NCBI GenBank assembly: GCA_045634005.1
Contig: JAZQZL010000008.1
Span: 1 to 16,250, forward strand
Length of the DNA stretch: 16,250 bases
From: Flemingiibacterium sp045634005
GTDB lineage: Bacteria > Bacillota > Clostridia > Oscillospirales > CAG-272
Direction of reading: 5' to 3'
Each line of letters opens with the position of its first letter. Position 1 is the stretch's first letter. Both the position numbers and the translations under genes were made by a program. The notes beneath the pieces were generated by a model. It was not told where the DNA came from and ran no database searches. It worked only from the letters and a program-made list of their open reading frames with translations. Shown here piece after piece: positions 1 through 6,636 of this stretch.

Positions 1-1
1 T

Positions 2-685
2 CAGGCAGCAAACATCCGTGAGGATCTCGCTATCTGGGCTGTACACACCAAGCAGGATAAGACCGTTAAGGTTATCGGCGACCGCGCTATGACCGCTTCG
101 CTCAAGAACCTTGGCAAAACCAACATAAGATACACCGAATATGACAGCTCCGATCCCATAACCAAGGCAAAGTTCCAGAACAGCTGGGACAGCAGTACCA
201 ACTGGGAGCACTGGGCATGGGTACCTGCTTATGCAGATGCTGAAATCTCAGATTGGCTTCTCGCGCAGAGAAAGACCGAAAAGCTTGCTCCCGAGATCAC
301 GGCAAAGTTCACCGACGTTGATCCCGTTTACGGCTCGTGGTATGCACCCTACGTTGATTGGGCAACCAAGAACGGCATCATTCAGGGTATGGGCGACGGA
401 ACCTTCGGCGTAAACAAAAATATCACTATCGAGCAGGCTTGCACTATACTCGCAAGATTCCTTGAATATAAGGAAGCTCCCAACAACACCCAGCTCACCC
501 TTGATATATACAGCGACGTAACGGTCATAAGCGATTGGGCAACTGAATCCCTTGAATGGGCTATCGAGAACTCGGTTTATATGGGAACTCTCGGCTCTAC
601 AAGAATGCTCCGTTCCAGAAATCCTGCCGCTCGCTCGCTCATCGCGACTATGTTCTACAACATAACCACGATCTACGGCAAATAA
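2..685 (+). CDS. Secreted esterase/peptidase-like hydrolase with C-terminal SLH repeats (5' partial)
   Basis: The reading frame is open from base 2, so the N-terminus lies outside the window; 227 residues are visible. Residues 1-90 match the end of an alpha/beta-hydrolase of the PHB-depolymerase/COG4099 'predicted peptidase' type: IWAVHTKQDKTV resembles the strand and turn carrying the catalytic Asp (D19). The stretch EHWAWVPAYAD followed by DWLLAQ resembles the loop with the catalytic His (H70) and the closing helix. From about residue 102 an SLH repeat follows (KFTDVDPVYGSWYAPYVDWA, then GIIQGMGDGTFGVNKNIT), and a second, more degenerate one covers about 170-225. SLH repeats bind secondary cell-wall polymer, so the enzyme is probably tethered to the cell surface. 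The nucleophile Ser and the signal peptide are not in view. Substrate is unknown; acetyl, feruloyl or peptide bonds are all possible for this family. A strong terminator closes the gene. Confidence 0.8.
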   Translation, partial: QAANIREDLAIWAVHTKQDKTVKVIGDRAMTASLKNLGKTNIRYTEYDSSDPITKAKFQNSWDSSTNWEHWAWVPAYADAEISDWLLAQRKTEKLAPEITAKFTDVDPVYGSWYAPYVDWATKNGIIQGMGDGTFGVNKNITIEQACTILARFLEYKEAPNNTQLTLDIYSDVTVISDWATESLEWAIENSVYMGTLGSTRMLRSRNPAARSLIATMFYNITTIYGK

Positions 686-697
686 TTTGGCAGTCAA

Positions 698-729
698 CTC
701 GGCACACTTCACGTGTGCCGAGTTTTTTT
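698..729 (+). terminator. Intrinsic terminator of the SLH hydrolase gene
   Basis: A perfect 10-bp stem (CTCGGCACAC with GTGTGCCGAG) and a 5-base loop are followed by seven T. It starts 13 bases after the stop codon at 685. Confidence 0.93.
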
Positions 730-731
730 GA

Positions 732-760
732 TTGACAAACGTGAGTGGATATGTTATACT
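732..760 (+). promoter_or_regulatory. SigA-type promoter of the thrE pair
   Basis: TTGACA (732-737), a 17-base spacer and TATACT (755-760), with TG one base before the -10 (752-753, extended -10). The predicted transcript starts near 767. This places any start codon before that point outside the mRNA and supports the TTG at 794. Confidence 0.85.
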
Positions 761-793
761 TACGTTATACCTTATTTTAAAGGAGGATGTGGC

Positions 794-1597
794 TTGAGCG
801 ATTTGGATAATGCGCTTTTGAAAGGGACTCCCTACAGAGGAAGTCTTGCAGATAATATACTCCGTATCGCGCTCGACGTTGGCGAGGGCCTACTCACAAA
901 CGGCGCCGACGTGCACCGTGTCGAGATCGCAATTGAAAAAATAAGCCGAGCATACGGTGTGGCACACGTTGATGTGTTTACAATACACTCGCTTATTCTC
1001 GTAGCACTCTATATGCCTGACGGCACGCATTCTACGCAATCAAGGCGTATTATCGACGTGTGCAACAATATAACCAAGCTCGAGATGTATAATGCCCTCT
1101 CTCGCGAAATTTGTGAAACAACACCTCCAATAGACGTTGTGGATGAAAAGATCCGCGAGATAAAAAAGGAGCGAATTTACCCCTTCTATCTCACGATAAT
1201 CGCTTATTTCCTTGCCGCGGGAAGCTTTGCTATCTTTTTCGGCGGATCCTGGCTTGACGGTCTAGCCTCGTCATGCATCGGCGTTATTATGGCGCTCGTT
1301 GAAAAAATAAGGATTGAGCAGGTAAACAAAATGGTTAAGATATCGCTCATATCCTTTGTTGCAGGCCTTTTGTCCTGTCTGTCTATACGGATAGGATTCG
1401 GTGACAACCTCGATATGATCATTATCGGCACGATAATGCTACTTATCCCGGGAGTATCGTTTGGAAACTCTATGCGTGACCTGCTCAGCGGCGACACGCT
1501 TACGGGAACAATAAAGGTCGTTCAGGCGATAATAACCGCTGTTATGATGGCGCTTGGTTACGCGCTCTCACTTTTGCTTGTGGGAGGTGGTCTGTAA
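794..1597 (+). CDS. Threonine/serine exporter, large (N-terminal) subunit, ThrE/DUF1212 family
   Basis: This 267-residue protein is the ThrE-type half of a split amino-acid exporter that moves threonine or serine out across the cytoplasmic membrane. The soluble first half holds the family signature around ALDVGEGLLTNGADVHRVE, followed by an SLILVALYMPDG stretch. The second half has about five hydrophobic membrane segments, beginning at YPFYLTIIAYFLAAGSF and ending at ALGYALSLLLVGGGL. I chose the TTG at 794 because AGGAGG (781-786) lies 7 bases before it; the same frame is open back to 713, but that part overlaps the terminator tail and promoter. The stop codon overlaps the next start (TAATG), so the two halves should be made in equal amounts. 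Family is clear; transported substrate is inferred from family only. Confidence 0.9.
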   Translation: MSDLDNALLKGTPYRGSLADNILRIALDVGEGLLTNGADVHRVEIAIEKISRAYGVAHVDVFTIHSLILVALYMPDGTHSTQSRRIIDVCNNITKLEMYNALSREICETTPPIDVVDEKIREIKKERIYPFYLTIIAYFLAAGSFAIFFGGSWLDGLASSCIGVIMALVEKIRIEQVNKMVKISLISFVAGLLSCLSIRIGFGDNLDMIIIGTIMLLIPGVSFGNSMRDLLSGDTLTGTIKVVQAIITAVMMALGYALSLLLVGGGL

Positions 1598-2067
1598 TGT
1601 CAGAGCCTATTGCAATTGCCGTGCGCCTTGTTATGGCGGTGCTCGGCACGATTGGATTTGCGATGATATACCGCGTCAGCAAAAAAAGAATGCCCTTCGC
1701 CGCGCTCGGCGGACTTCTCACTTATGCGGTCTACGAGCTTGTTACACAGCTTGACTTCGGCGTATTCGTCGCAGCACTTCTTGCCGCTACATTTATGACG
1801 CTCTATTCGGAAACGCTCGCGCGTATCATTCACGCGCCTGCAGTGACATTCCTTTTCCCCTGCGCTATTCCGATAGTGCCCGGCGGCGCGCTTTACAGAA
1901 CGATCTATAACCTGCTGTTTTACAATCAAGAAAAGCTGTTCTACTACGGCAAGACCGCACTTGGCGTTGCGCTCGGCATGGCGGTCGGTATGGGTGTCGC
2001 GTCAATCGTCGTGAGCATTGTATACAGCCCTAAAAGAGCAAAAAATAACAATAAGAGCCACCCGTAA
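1597..2067 (+). CDS. Threonine/serine exporter, small (C-terminal) subunit, ThrE_2 family
   Basis: This 156-residue membrane protein matches the second domain of ThrE, which is fused to the first in actinobacterial ThrE but separate in most Firmicutes. About four hydrophobic segments are visible, with the characteristic FPCAIPIVPGGALYRTIYNL stretch near residues 88-107. The start ATG shares one base with the preceding stop, and a GGGAGGTGG ribosome site lies inside the end of the first gene (1582-1590). The last codons and the stop sit within the terminator hairpin, so the basic tail residues KSHP are encoded by the left arm of the stem. It most likely works as a complex with the upstream subunit. 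Confidence 0.9.
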   Translation: MSEPIAIAVRLVMAVLGTIGFAMIYRVSKKRMPFAALGGLLTYAVYELVTQLDFGVFVAALLAATFMTLYSETLARIIHAPAVTFLFPCAIPIVPGGALYRTIYNLLFYNQEKLFYYGKTALGVALGMAVGMGVASIVVSIVYSPKRAKNNNKSHP

Positions 2068-2082
2068 ACGGGCGGCTCTTTT
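2053..2082 (+). terminator. Terminator of the thrE pair, possibly bidirectional
   Basis: AAGAGCC-A-CCCG pairs with CGGG-C-GGCTCTT around a TAAA loop, followed by TTTTGTTT. The stop codon of the exporter subunit (2065-2067) is in the loop. The convergent flavoprotein gene ends at 2085, so the same hairpin could also stop minus-strand transcripts, although the T-rich run on that side is interrupted. Confidence 0.85.
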
Positions 2083-2084
2083 GT

Positions 2085-2717
2085 TTATAAACGTATGAAA
2101 TTCGTTCTCGCCTTCGGCTCACGCTCGGGTAGAGAAACGCCCGACACCTTGCCTGCCTCTATGTTTTTAAGCATCCACGCCATATTGTCGGCAAGCGTAC
2201 GCATCGTCTGCATACCCTCGAGGTCTGCCTTTACCTCCTCAGGTGTATTGCCGTGCACCTGATTCCAATACTGCGAGGTAACTAGCGGCATATTGCAGAT
2301 CTGGAAAAACTTGTTGAGCGACTCGAACGCCGCAGAAGCGCCGCCGCGTCTGCAGGACACGATAGCCGCGCCGGGCTTGTTCTGCATCTTCGAAGAATAG
2401 CTGTAGAAAAATCTGCCCATAAAGCTGGTTATCTGTCCAGATGCGCCTGCATAGTGTACGGGAGAGCCAACGATAATACCGTCGCACCCGTCCATAATGT
2501 TTTGCGCCTTCTCTACAATATCGCCCGTGTAAACGCAGTGCGTTTTGCCGGCTCTGTAGCAGCCGCCACATCCCATACAGCTTTTTATCGGCTCTGTACC
2601 GAGCCAAAGAAGCTCTGATTCAATTCCGTTTTTCGTGAGCTGTGCCGCAATTTCGGCGAGCGCCGTATAGGTACAGCCGTGCTCGTGCGGACTTCCGTTT
2701 ATAAGTAATACCTTCAT
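2085..2717 (-). CDS. Flavodoxin-family / NADPH-dependent FMN reductase-like protein
   Basis: This 210-residue protein has the flavodoxin-like fold of the FMN reductase family (PF03358 type). The N-terminus MKVLLINGSPHEHGCTYTAL carries the GSP phosphate loop that binds FMN. A cysteine-rich stretch (SCMGCGGCYRAGKTHC) follows, then GIIVGSPVHYAGASGQ, which contacts the flavin ring. The C-terminus ends in TNFIR, common in clostridial members. Such proteins reduce quinones, iron or other electrophiles using a reduced nicotinamide. The frame opens five codons earlier, but GGGGAGG (2724-2730) six bases before the ATG at 2717 decides the start. It is transcribed divergently from glucokinase and convergently with the thrE pair, as a single-gene unit. 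The physiological substrate cannot be told from sequence. Confidence 0.87.
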   Translation of the reverse strand: MKVLLINGSPHEHGCTYTALAEIAAQLTKNGIESELLWLGTEPIKSCMGCGGCYRAGKTHCVYTGDIVEKAQNIMDGCDGIIVGSPVHYAGASGQITSFMGRFFYSYSSKMQNKPGAAIVSCRRGGASAAFESLNKFFQICNMPLVTSQYWNQVHGNTPEEVKADLEGMQTMRTLADNMAWMLKNIEAGKVSGVSLPEREPKARTNFIRL

Positions 2718-2749
2718 AAGTAACCTCCCCAAGAGTGTATTATAAATAT

Positions 2750-2778
2750 ATTTTACTACCCTATTCTTTTTTTGTCAA
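2750..2778 (-). promoter_or_regulatory. SigA-type promoter of the flavoprotein gene
   Basis: On the minus strand TTGACA (2778-2773), exactly 17 bases, then TAAAAT (2755-2750). The -35 box is one arm of a palindrome shared with the divergent glucokinase promoter. Confidence 0.8.
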
Positions 2779-2788
2779 GACCTTGACA
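2773..2788. repeat. Palindrome TGTCAAG-AC-CTTGACA joining two divergent -35 boxes
   Basis: Seven-base perfect arms separated by two bases. The left arm contains the minus-strand -35 box and the right arm the plus-strand -35 box (2783-2788). It may be a simple result of two consensus -35 boxes back to back, or an operator for a dimeric regulator. Confidence 0.75.
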
Positions 2789-2811
2789 TCGTCGGGTGAA
2801 TATATTATAAT
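2783..2811 (+). promoter_or_regulatory. Full-consensus SigA promoter of glucokinase
   Basis: TTGACA (2783-2788), 17-base spacer, TATAAT (2806-2811): a perfect match in both boxes and spacing. The predicted transcript starts near 2818, giving a leader of about 60 bases. Confidence 0.9.
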
Positions 2812-2878
2812 ATAATTGTATTATTATATATATTCAATCACACCGAAAGGAATGCTCAAAGCATCATAGGTAAATAAT

Positions 2879-3841
2879 ATGTATTATATAGGTATCGACC
2901 TTGGCGGAACCAATATCGCCGTAGGTATAGTTGACTCTGAATATAAGATGGTTGTTAAGGGTAGTGTTCCCACGAAGGCACAGCGTGCGCCCGAGCTTAT
3001 CATCAAGGATATGGCAAGCCTCTGTGCAAAGCTCGTTGCTGACGCAGGGCTCACCTTTGACGACATCGCATACGCAGGCATCGCAGCTCCCGGCTCCGTT
3101 GACCCGGAGCACGGCACCGTTGTTTATGCAAACAACCTTCCCTTCGCGAACTTCGAGATCGCCGCTATTCTCAAGAGCTATATTCCTTTGAAGGCAGTGT
3201 ATCTTGACAACGATGCTAATGCAGCGGCTCTTGGAGAAGCTGTCGCAGGTGCGGCTCGCGGCGTGAAGCACGCTATTATGATCACCCTCGGCACCGGTGT
3301 TGGCGGCGGTATCGTAATCAACGGCAAGCTTTATTCCGGCTTCAACTATGCAGGCGCAGAGCTCGGTCACACCGTTATCGAAAAGGACGGTAGACCTTGT
3401 ACCTGCGGACGCAAGGGTTGCTTCGAGGCATACAGCTCCGCTACCGCGCTCATCACTATGACCAAGGAAAAGCTTGACGAGTGCGCAAAGAGCGGTCGAG
3501 AAACTCTTATGAATGCTATGGTTGCCTCTGACGGCAAGGTAAGCGGCAAGACTGCATTCTCCGCTATGAAGAAGGGCGATGCGGCGGCCAAAGAGGTCGT
3601 TGATATGTACATAAGCTACCTTGGCTGCGGACTTGTAAATATGGCTAACATATTCCAGCCCGAGGTCCTCGTTATCGGCGGCGGAATCTGCAACGAAAAG
3701 GAATACCTCACCGATCCGCTCAATGAGATTCTGAAAAAGGAAATCTACGGCGGCGAATATCTCAAAAAAGCTCCCAAGCTTAAGATTGCCGAGCTTGGCA
3801 ACGATGCCGGTATCATCGGCGCGGCTGTACTCGGTCTGTAA
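2879..3841 (+). CDS. glcK: ROK-family glucokinase
   Basis: This 320-residue protein should phosphorylate glucose to glucose-6-phosphate with ATP in the cytoplasm. The N-terminal IDLGGT (residues 6-11) is the phosphate-binding motif. The catalytic Asp is D112 in LDNDANAAALGE. LGTGVGGG (137-144) is the second phosphate loop. GH (163-164) followed by CTCGRKGCFE (174-183) is the ROK zinc site. No N-terminal helix-turn-helix is present, so this is an enzyme rather than a ROK repressor. Length is normal for bacterial ROK glucokinases. The ATG at 2879 has only AGG as a ribosome site (2868-2870); a stronger GAAAGGA lies 28 bases upstream. Codon choice is skewed toward what looks like a preferred set, and the promoter is full consensus, both suggesting high expression. 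It may feed glycogen made by the glgC-glgD genes further right. Preference for glucose over other hexoses is inferred. Confidence 0.9.
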   Translation: MYYIGIDLGGTNIAVGIVDSEYKMVVKGSVPTKAQRAPELIIKDMASLCAKLVADAGLTFDDIAYAGIAAPGSVDPEHGTVVYANNLPFANFEIAAILKSYIPLKAVYLDNDANAAALGEAVAGAARGVKHAIMITLGTGVGGGIVINGKLYSGFNYAGAELGHTVIEKDGRPCTCGRKGCFEAYSSATALITMTKEKLDECAKSGRETLMNAMVASDGKVSGKTAFSAMKKGDAAAKEVVDMYISYLGCGLVNMANIFQPEVLVIGGGICNEKEYLTDPLNEILKKEIYGGEYLKKAPKLKIAELGNDAGIIGAAVLGL

Positions 3842-3853
3842 TTAAAACCTCAT

Positions 3854-3891
3854 CGGACGAGAGGACACGGTTTGCGCGTTCCCCTCGTCCG
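3854..3891 (+). other. Stem-loop without U-tract between glcK and the PAP2 gene
   Basis: CGGACGAG (3854-3861) pairs perfectly with CTCGTCCG (3884-3891) around a 22-base loop, with two more possible G-C pairs inside. No T run follows on the plus strand, so it is not a standard terminator. It may be an mRNA processing or stability element between the two genes. Confidence 0.6.
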
Positions 3892-3902
3892 CCTATTATG
3901 TA

Positions 3903-4748
3903 ATGAAGATAACTAAAACGAAAATAGCCTTTGGTATAGGCGCTGCCCTCTGGCTGGCTGCTGTCGTGCTTGCAAGCATATATGACCTCGATATAACGCT
4001 CAAAATAGCAAATGAAGCATCCGTATTCGGACGCACCCTTGAGGTCGCGGGCGAACCGCCGGCAATACTTTTCACATCGTTTAATTTCGCGCTTATGGCG
4101 GCTTATTTCGGCAAGTGCGACAAGAACCGTGTACGCGGTGTGATACTCACCGTGCTTACACTTATCGGATGTGTCGGCACCTCGGTATTTACCGCCTACA
4201 ATACGGCAAAATATATCGCGCAGTATAGCGCTCGCTCGCTTGCGCCTGTGGATATGCTGTATTCGATCTCCGCAGCTCTCGTTATCGCATCCGTTTTCAT
4301 AATGCTTGCGATTTTTATGAAGGAAGATACGCTCAAAAAGTATTTTCGTACCGCGTGGAGATGCGCTCTCTCGGCAATTCTCACGTTCGTTATAATTTGG
4401 GCATTCAAGCTCGTTTGGGGACGTGTTCGTCCGCGTCAACTCGGTCTTGGCGGCGGTTATTTTGCATATGCGCCGTGGTATCTGCCGCAGGGATTTACGG
4501 GATACTTCTCCTTCCCTTCGGGACACACGGCAAACGCGACCGTAATTCTTTCTTTAATCCACTATCTGCGATTTTTGCCGCAGAAATTTAAATGGCTGAA
4601 GCCGATCGTAATCGCGCTTCTCGCTGTATGGATAGTGCTTGTCGCATTCTCGCGAGTAGTCGTCGGCGCGCATTTTCTCTCCGACGTGCTGTTCGGCGCG
4701 GCGATTACACTCGGTATAGTTTATTTTACAAAGCCTAAGGAACTTTAA
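3903..4748 (+). CDS. PAP2-family membrane phosphatase
   Basis: This 281-residue integral membrane protein carries all three phosphatase motifs of the PAP2 (acid phosphatase/vanadium haloperoxidase) superfamily: K169-x6-RP, PSGH at 205-208 and S250-R-x5-H257-x3-D261. Members remove phosphate from lipid substrates such as undecaprenyl pyrophosphate, phosphatidate or phosphatidylglycerol phosphate at the outer membrane face. Hydrophobic segments lie around residues 8-27, 55-70, 80-98, 118-138, 155-170, 232-250 and 262-276. No clear ribosome site precedes the ATG; instead a stem-loop ends 11 bases upstream and an ATG-TAA start-stop pair (3898-3903) overlaps the start. It is separated from the next gene by two bases. 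No promoter of its own is obvious, so it may depend on read-through from glcK. The substrate is not determined. Confidence 0.87.
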   Translation: MKITKTKIAFGIGAALWLAAVVLASIYDLDITLKIANEASVFGRTLEVAGEPPAILFTSFNFALMAAYFGKCDKNRVRGVILTVLTLIGCVGTSVFTAYNTAKYIAQYSARSLAPVDMLYSISAALVIASVFIMLAIFMKEDTLKKYFRTAWRCALSAILTFVIIWAFKLVWGRVRPRQLGLGGGYFAYAPWYLPQGFTGYFSFPSGHTANATVILSLIHYLRFLPQKFKWLKPIVIALLAVWIVLVAFSRVVVGAHFLSDVLFGAAITLGIVYFTKPKEL

Positions 4749-4750
4749 TT

Positions 4751-5293
4751 ATGTATATTGATTCTACACTTTACACTACCCGCCCGACGGATGAGCGACT
4801 TCCAAAGGAAATGCGCTCGTACGATCTTCTCGAGCGCGTCGGCGTTGAATACGTACGCGTCGATCACGAGGCGGCAAATACAATGGAGCAGTGCGCCGAA
4901 GCGAAAGCGATTCTCGGCGTGAAGATTTGCAAGAATCTGCTCCTGTGCAATCAGCAGAAAACCAAATTCTATATGCTTATAATGTCGGGAGAAAAGCAGT
5001 TTGTCACCAAGGACTTTTCCAAGAAGATCGGCTCGTCGCGTCTTTCGTTTGCGCCGCCCGAATTTATGGAAAAGTTTCTCGACATAACTCCCGGCTCGCT
5101 TTCGGTGCTCGGACTTATTAATGACACCGACAAAGAGATAACTCTCTACGTTGACCGCGACGTGATCGCCGACGAATATTTCGGCTGTCACCCGTGCATC
5201 AACACGTCAAGCCTTCGCTTCAAAACGAGCGACCTTCTTGAAAAGGTCATTCCCGCAACGGGACACGAAGTGAATTTCGTAGAGCTTGACTGA
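4751..5293 (+). CDS. PrdX/YbaK-type aminoacyl-tRNA deacylase (prolyl-tRNA editing domain protein)
   Basis: This 180-residue cytoplasmic protein is a free-standing homologue of the editing (INS) domain of bacterial prolyl-tRNA synthetase. Family members hydrolyse mischarged tRNA, typically Ala-tRNA(Pro). The signature stretches are the LGVKICKNLLLCN strand region (residues about 55-67), the central GSLSVLGLINDTDKEITLYV and the C-terminal GCHPCINTSSLRF. Lys60 in VKICKNL is a candidate for the conserved lysine. AAGGAA (4737-4742) sits inside the end of the PAP2 gene 8 bases before the ATG, and the spacing between genes is two bases, so translation is coupled. It lies 25 bases before the DUF512 gene. 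Family assignment is confident; the exact tRNA edited is inferred. Confidence 0.88.
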   Translation: MYIDSTLYTTRPTDERLPKEMRSYDLLERVGVEYVRVDHEAANTMEQCAEAKAILGVKICKNLLLCNQQKTKFYMLIMSGEKQFVTKDFSKKIGSSRLSFAPPEFMEKFLDITPGSLSVLGLINDTDKEITLYVDRDVIADEYFGCHPCINTSSLRFKTSDLLEKVIPATGHEVNFVELD

Positions 5294-5318
5294 CTAATCT
5301 AACGAAAGGATAAACGGT

Positions 5319-6623
5319 ATGGTAACGATATGCGGCGTTGAGCGTGCCTCGCTCGCCGAAAAGCACGGCATAAAGCCCGGCGACATCTTAATATCAATAA
5401 ACGGAAACAACATACGCGACGTGCTTGATTACCGCTTCCGTCTGTCCGAAAAGAAGGTAGTCCTGAAGCTTCACCGCGGTGCCGAGCTTTTCGATATAAC
5501 GATAAAAAAGGACGAATACGACGACATCGGGCTTTGCTTTGAAACCTACCTTATGGACAAAAAGCACTCCTGCCGCAACAAGTGCGTATTCTGCTTTATC
5601 GATCAGCTTCCGAAGGGAATGCGCGATACGCTTTATTTCAAGGACGATGACTCAAGACTATCCTTCTTAATGGGCAACTACATCACGCTGACCAACCTCA
5701 CAGACGAGGACGTCGACCGCATCGTAGAGATGAAAACCTCGCCCATCAACATATCAGTACACACTACAAATCCAGAGCTTCGCGTGAAGATGATGAAAAA
5801 TAAGCGCGCCGGTGAGGTGCTCTCGTATATGCGACGTTTCGCTGACGCGGGAATATCGCTCAACTGTCAGATAGTGCTCTGCAAGGGGCTCAACGACGGC
5901 GAGGAGCTTATGCGCTCGATGCGCGACCTGACTGAGCTGTACCCGAGCTTACTCGGTGTTTCGATAGTTCCGGCAGGTATCACCGACCACCGCGACGGTC
6001 TATATCCGCTTGAGCCGTTCACATCCGAGGAAACTGCGGCAGTCATAGATGCTGTCGATGCGTTTGCGAGTGAGTGTATGGAAAAATACGGCTCGCGAAT
6101 GTTCTTCTGCTCCGACGAAATGTACCTCTCGTGCGGTCGCGAAATTCCCGACGAGGACTACTACGAGGGCTATCCGCAGATCGAAAACGGCGTCGGTATG
6201 ATCCGTTCAATGAAATGCGAGTTCGACGACGAGCTTGACTTTCTCTCGGACTACGATCTAGAAAAAAAGCGTGTGCTTTCCATCGCAACGGGTGAGGCTG
6301 CGTACGGATTTATAAAATCACTTGCAGATGAGCTTATGCGCCGTGTACCGACGCTTGACATTAAGGTATACTGCATCAAAAACGACTTTTTCGGCAAAAA
6401 CATAACCGTTGCAGGACTTATCACCGGCCGCGACCTCGCACTTCAGCTTGAAGGTGAAAATCTCGGTGAGTGTCTGCTTATCCCAAGCGTAATGCTACGC
6501 GCCGACGGAGATATGTTTCTCGACTCGGTAACGCTTGAGGACTTATCCGTAAAGCTTGGCGTCGAAATAATCCCCACAGATTCAAACGGTGCCGATTTCA
6601 TATCGAAAATACTCTACGACTGA
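5319..6623 (+). CDS. PDZ-radical SAM-DUF512 protein
   Basis: This 434-residue protein has the three-part layout of the DUF512 family. A PDZ-like N-terminus spans about residues 1-65 (EKHGIKPGDILISINGN). A radical-SAM-type cluster site CxxxCxxC is at C85, C89 and C92 (followed by FIDQLPKGMR). A DUF512 C-terminal domain spans about 200-410. The cysteine triad suggests a 4Fe-4S cluster that cleaves S-adenosylmethionine, but no reaction is established for the family as far as I know. In many Clostridia the gene lies just before der, as it does here. The ribosome site GAAAGGATAAAC lies in the 25-base gap before the ATG, and the gap to der is only 13 bases. Identity is secure; function is not known. 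Confidence 0.9.
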   Translation: MVTICGVERASLAEKHGIKPGDILISINGNNIRDVLDYRFRLSEKKVVLKLHRGAELFDITIKKDEYDDIGLCFETYLMDKKHSCRNKCVFCFIDQLPKGMRDTLYFKDDDSRLSFLMGNYITLTNLTDEDVDRIVEMKTSPINISVHTTNPELRVKMMKNKRAGEVLSYMRRFADAGISLNCQIVLCKGLNDGEELMRSMRDLTELYPSLLGVSIVPAGITDHRDGLYPLEPFTSEETAAVIDAVDAFASECMEKYGSRMFFCSDEMYLSCGREIPDEDYYEGYPQIENGVGMIRSMKCEFDDELDFLSDYDLEKKRVLSIATGEAAYGFIKSLADELMRRVPTLDIKVYCIKNDFFGKNITVAGLITGRDLALQLEGENLGECLLIPSVMLRADGDMFLDSVTLEDLSVKLGVEIIPTDSNGADFISKILYD

Positions 6624-6636
6624 AAGGATGATATAA

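Noticed and set aside
248..712. Minus-strand ORF of 154 codons opposite the SLH hydrolase
   Set aside because: It is antisense to a clear SLH/esterase frame, with no ribosome site or family resemblance.
713..793. In-frame extension of the ThrE large subunit back to an ATG at 713
   Set aside because: It overlaps the terminator arm and the -35/-10 promoter, and adds a non-conserved stretch; TTG at 794 has AGGAGG at ideal distance.
2739..2744. TATAAT on the minus strand as -10 box for the flavoprotein gene
   Set aside because: It is 28 bases from the TTGACA; TAAAAT at 2755-2750 has the exact 17-base spacing.
3813..4526. Minus-strand ORF of 237 codons opposite the PAP2 gene
   Set aside because: Its charged, low-complexity translation mirrors the hydrophobic PAP2 frame, and the PAP2 motifs on the plus strand are complete.
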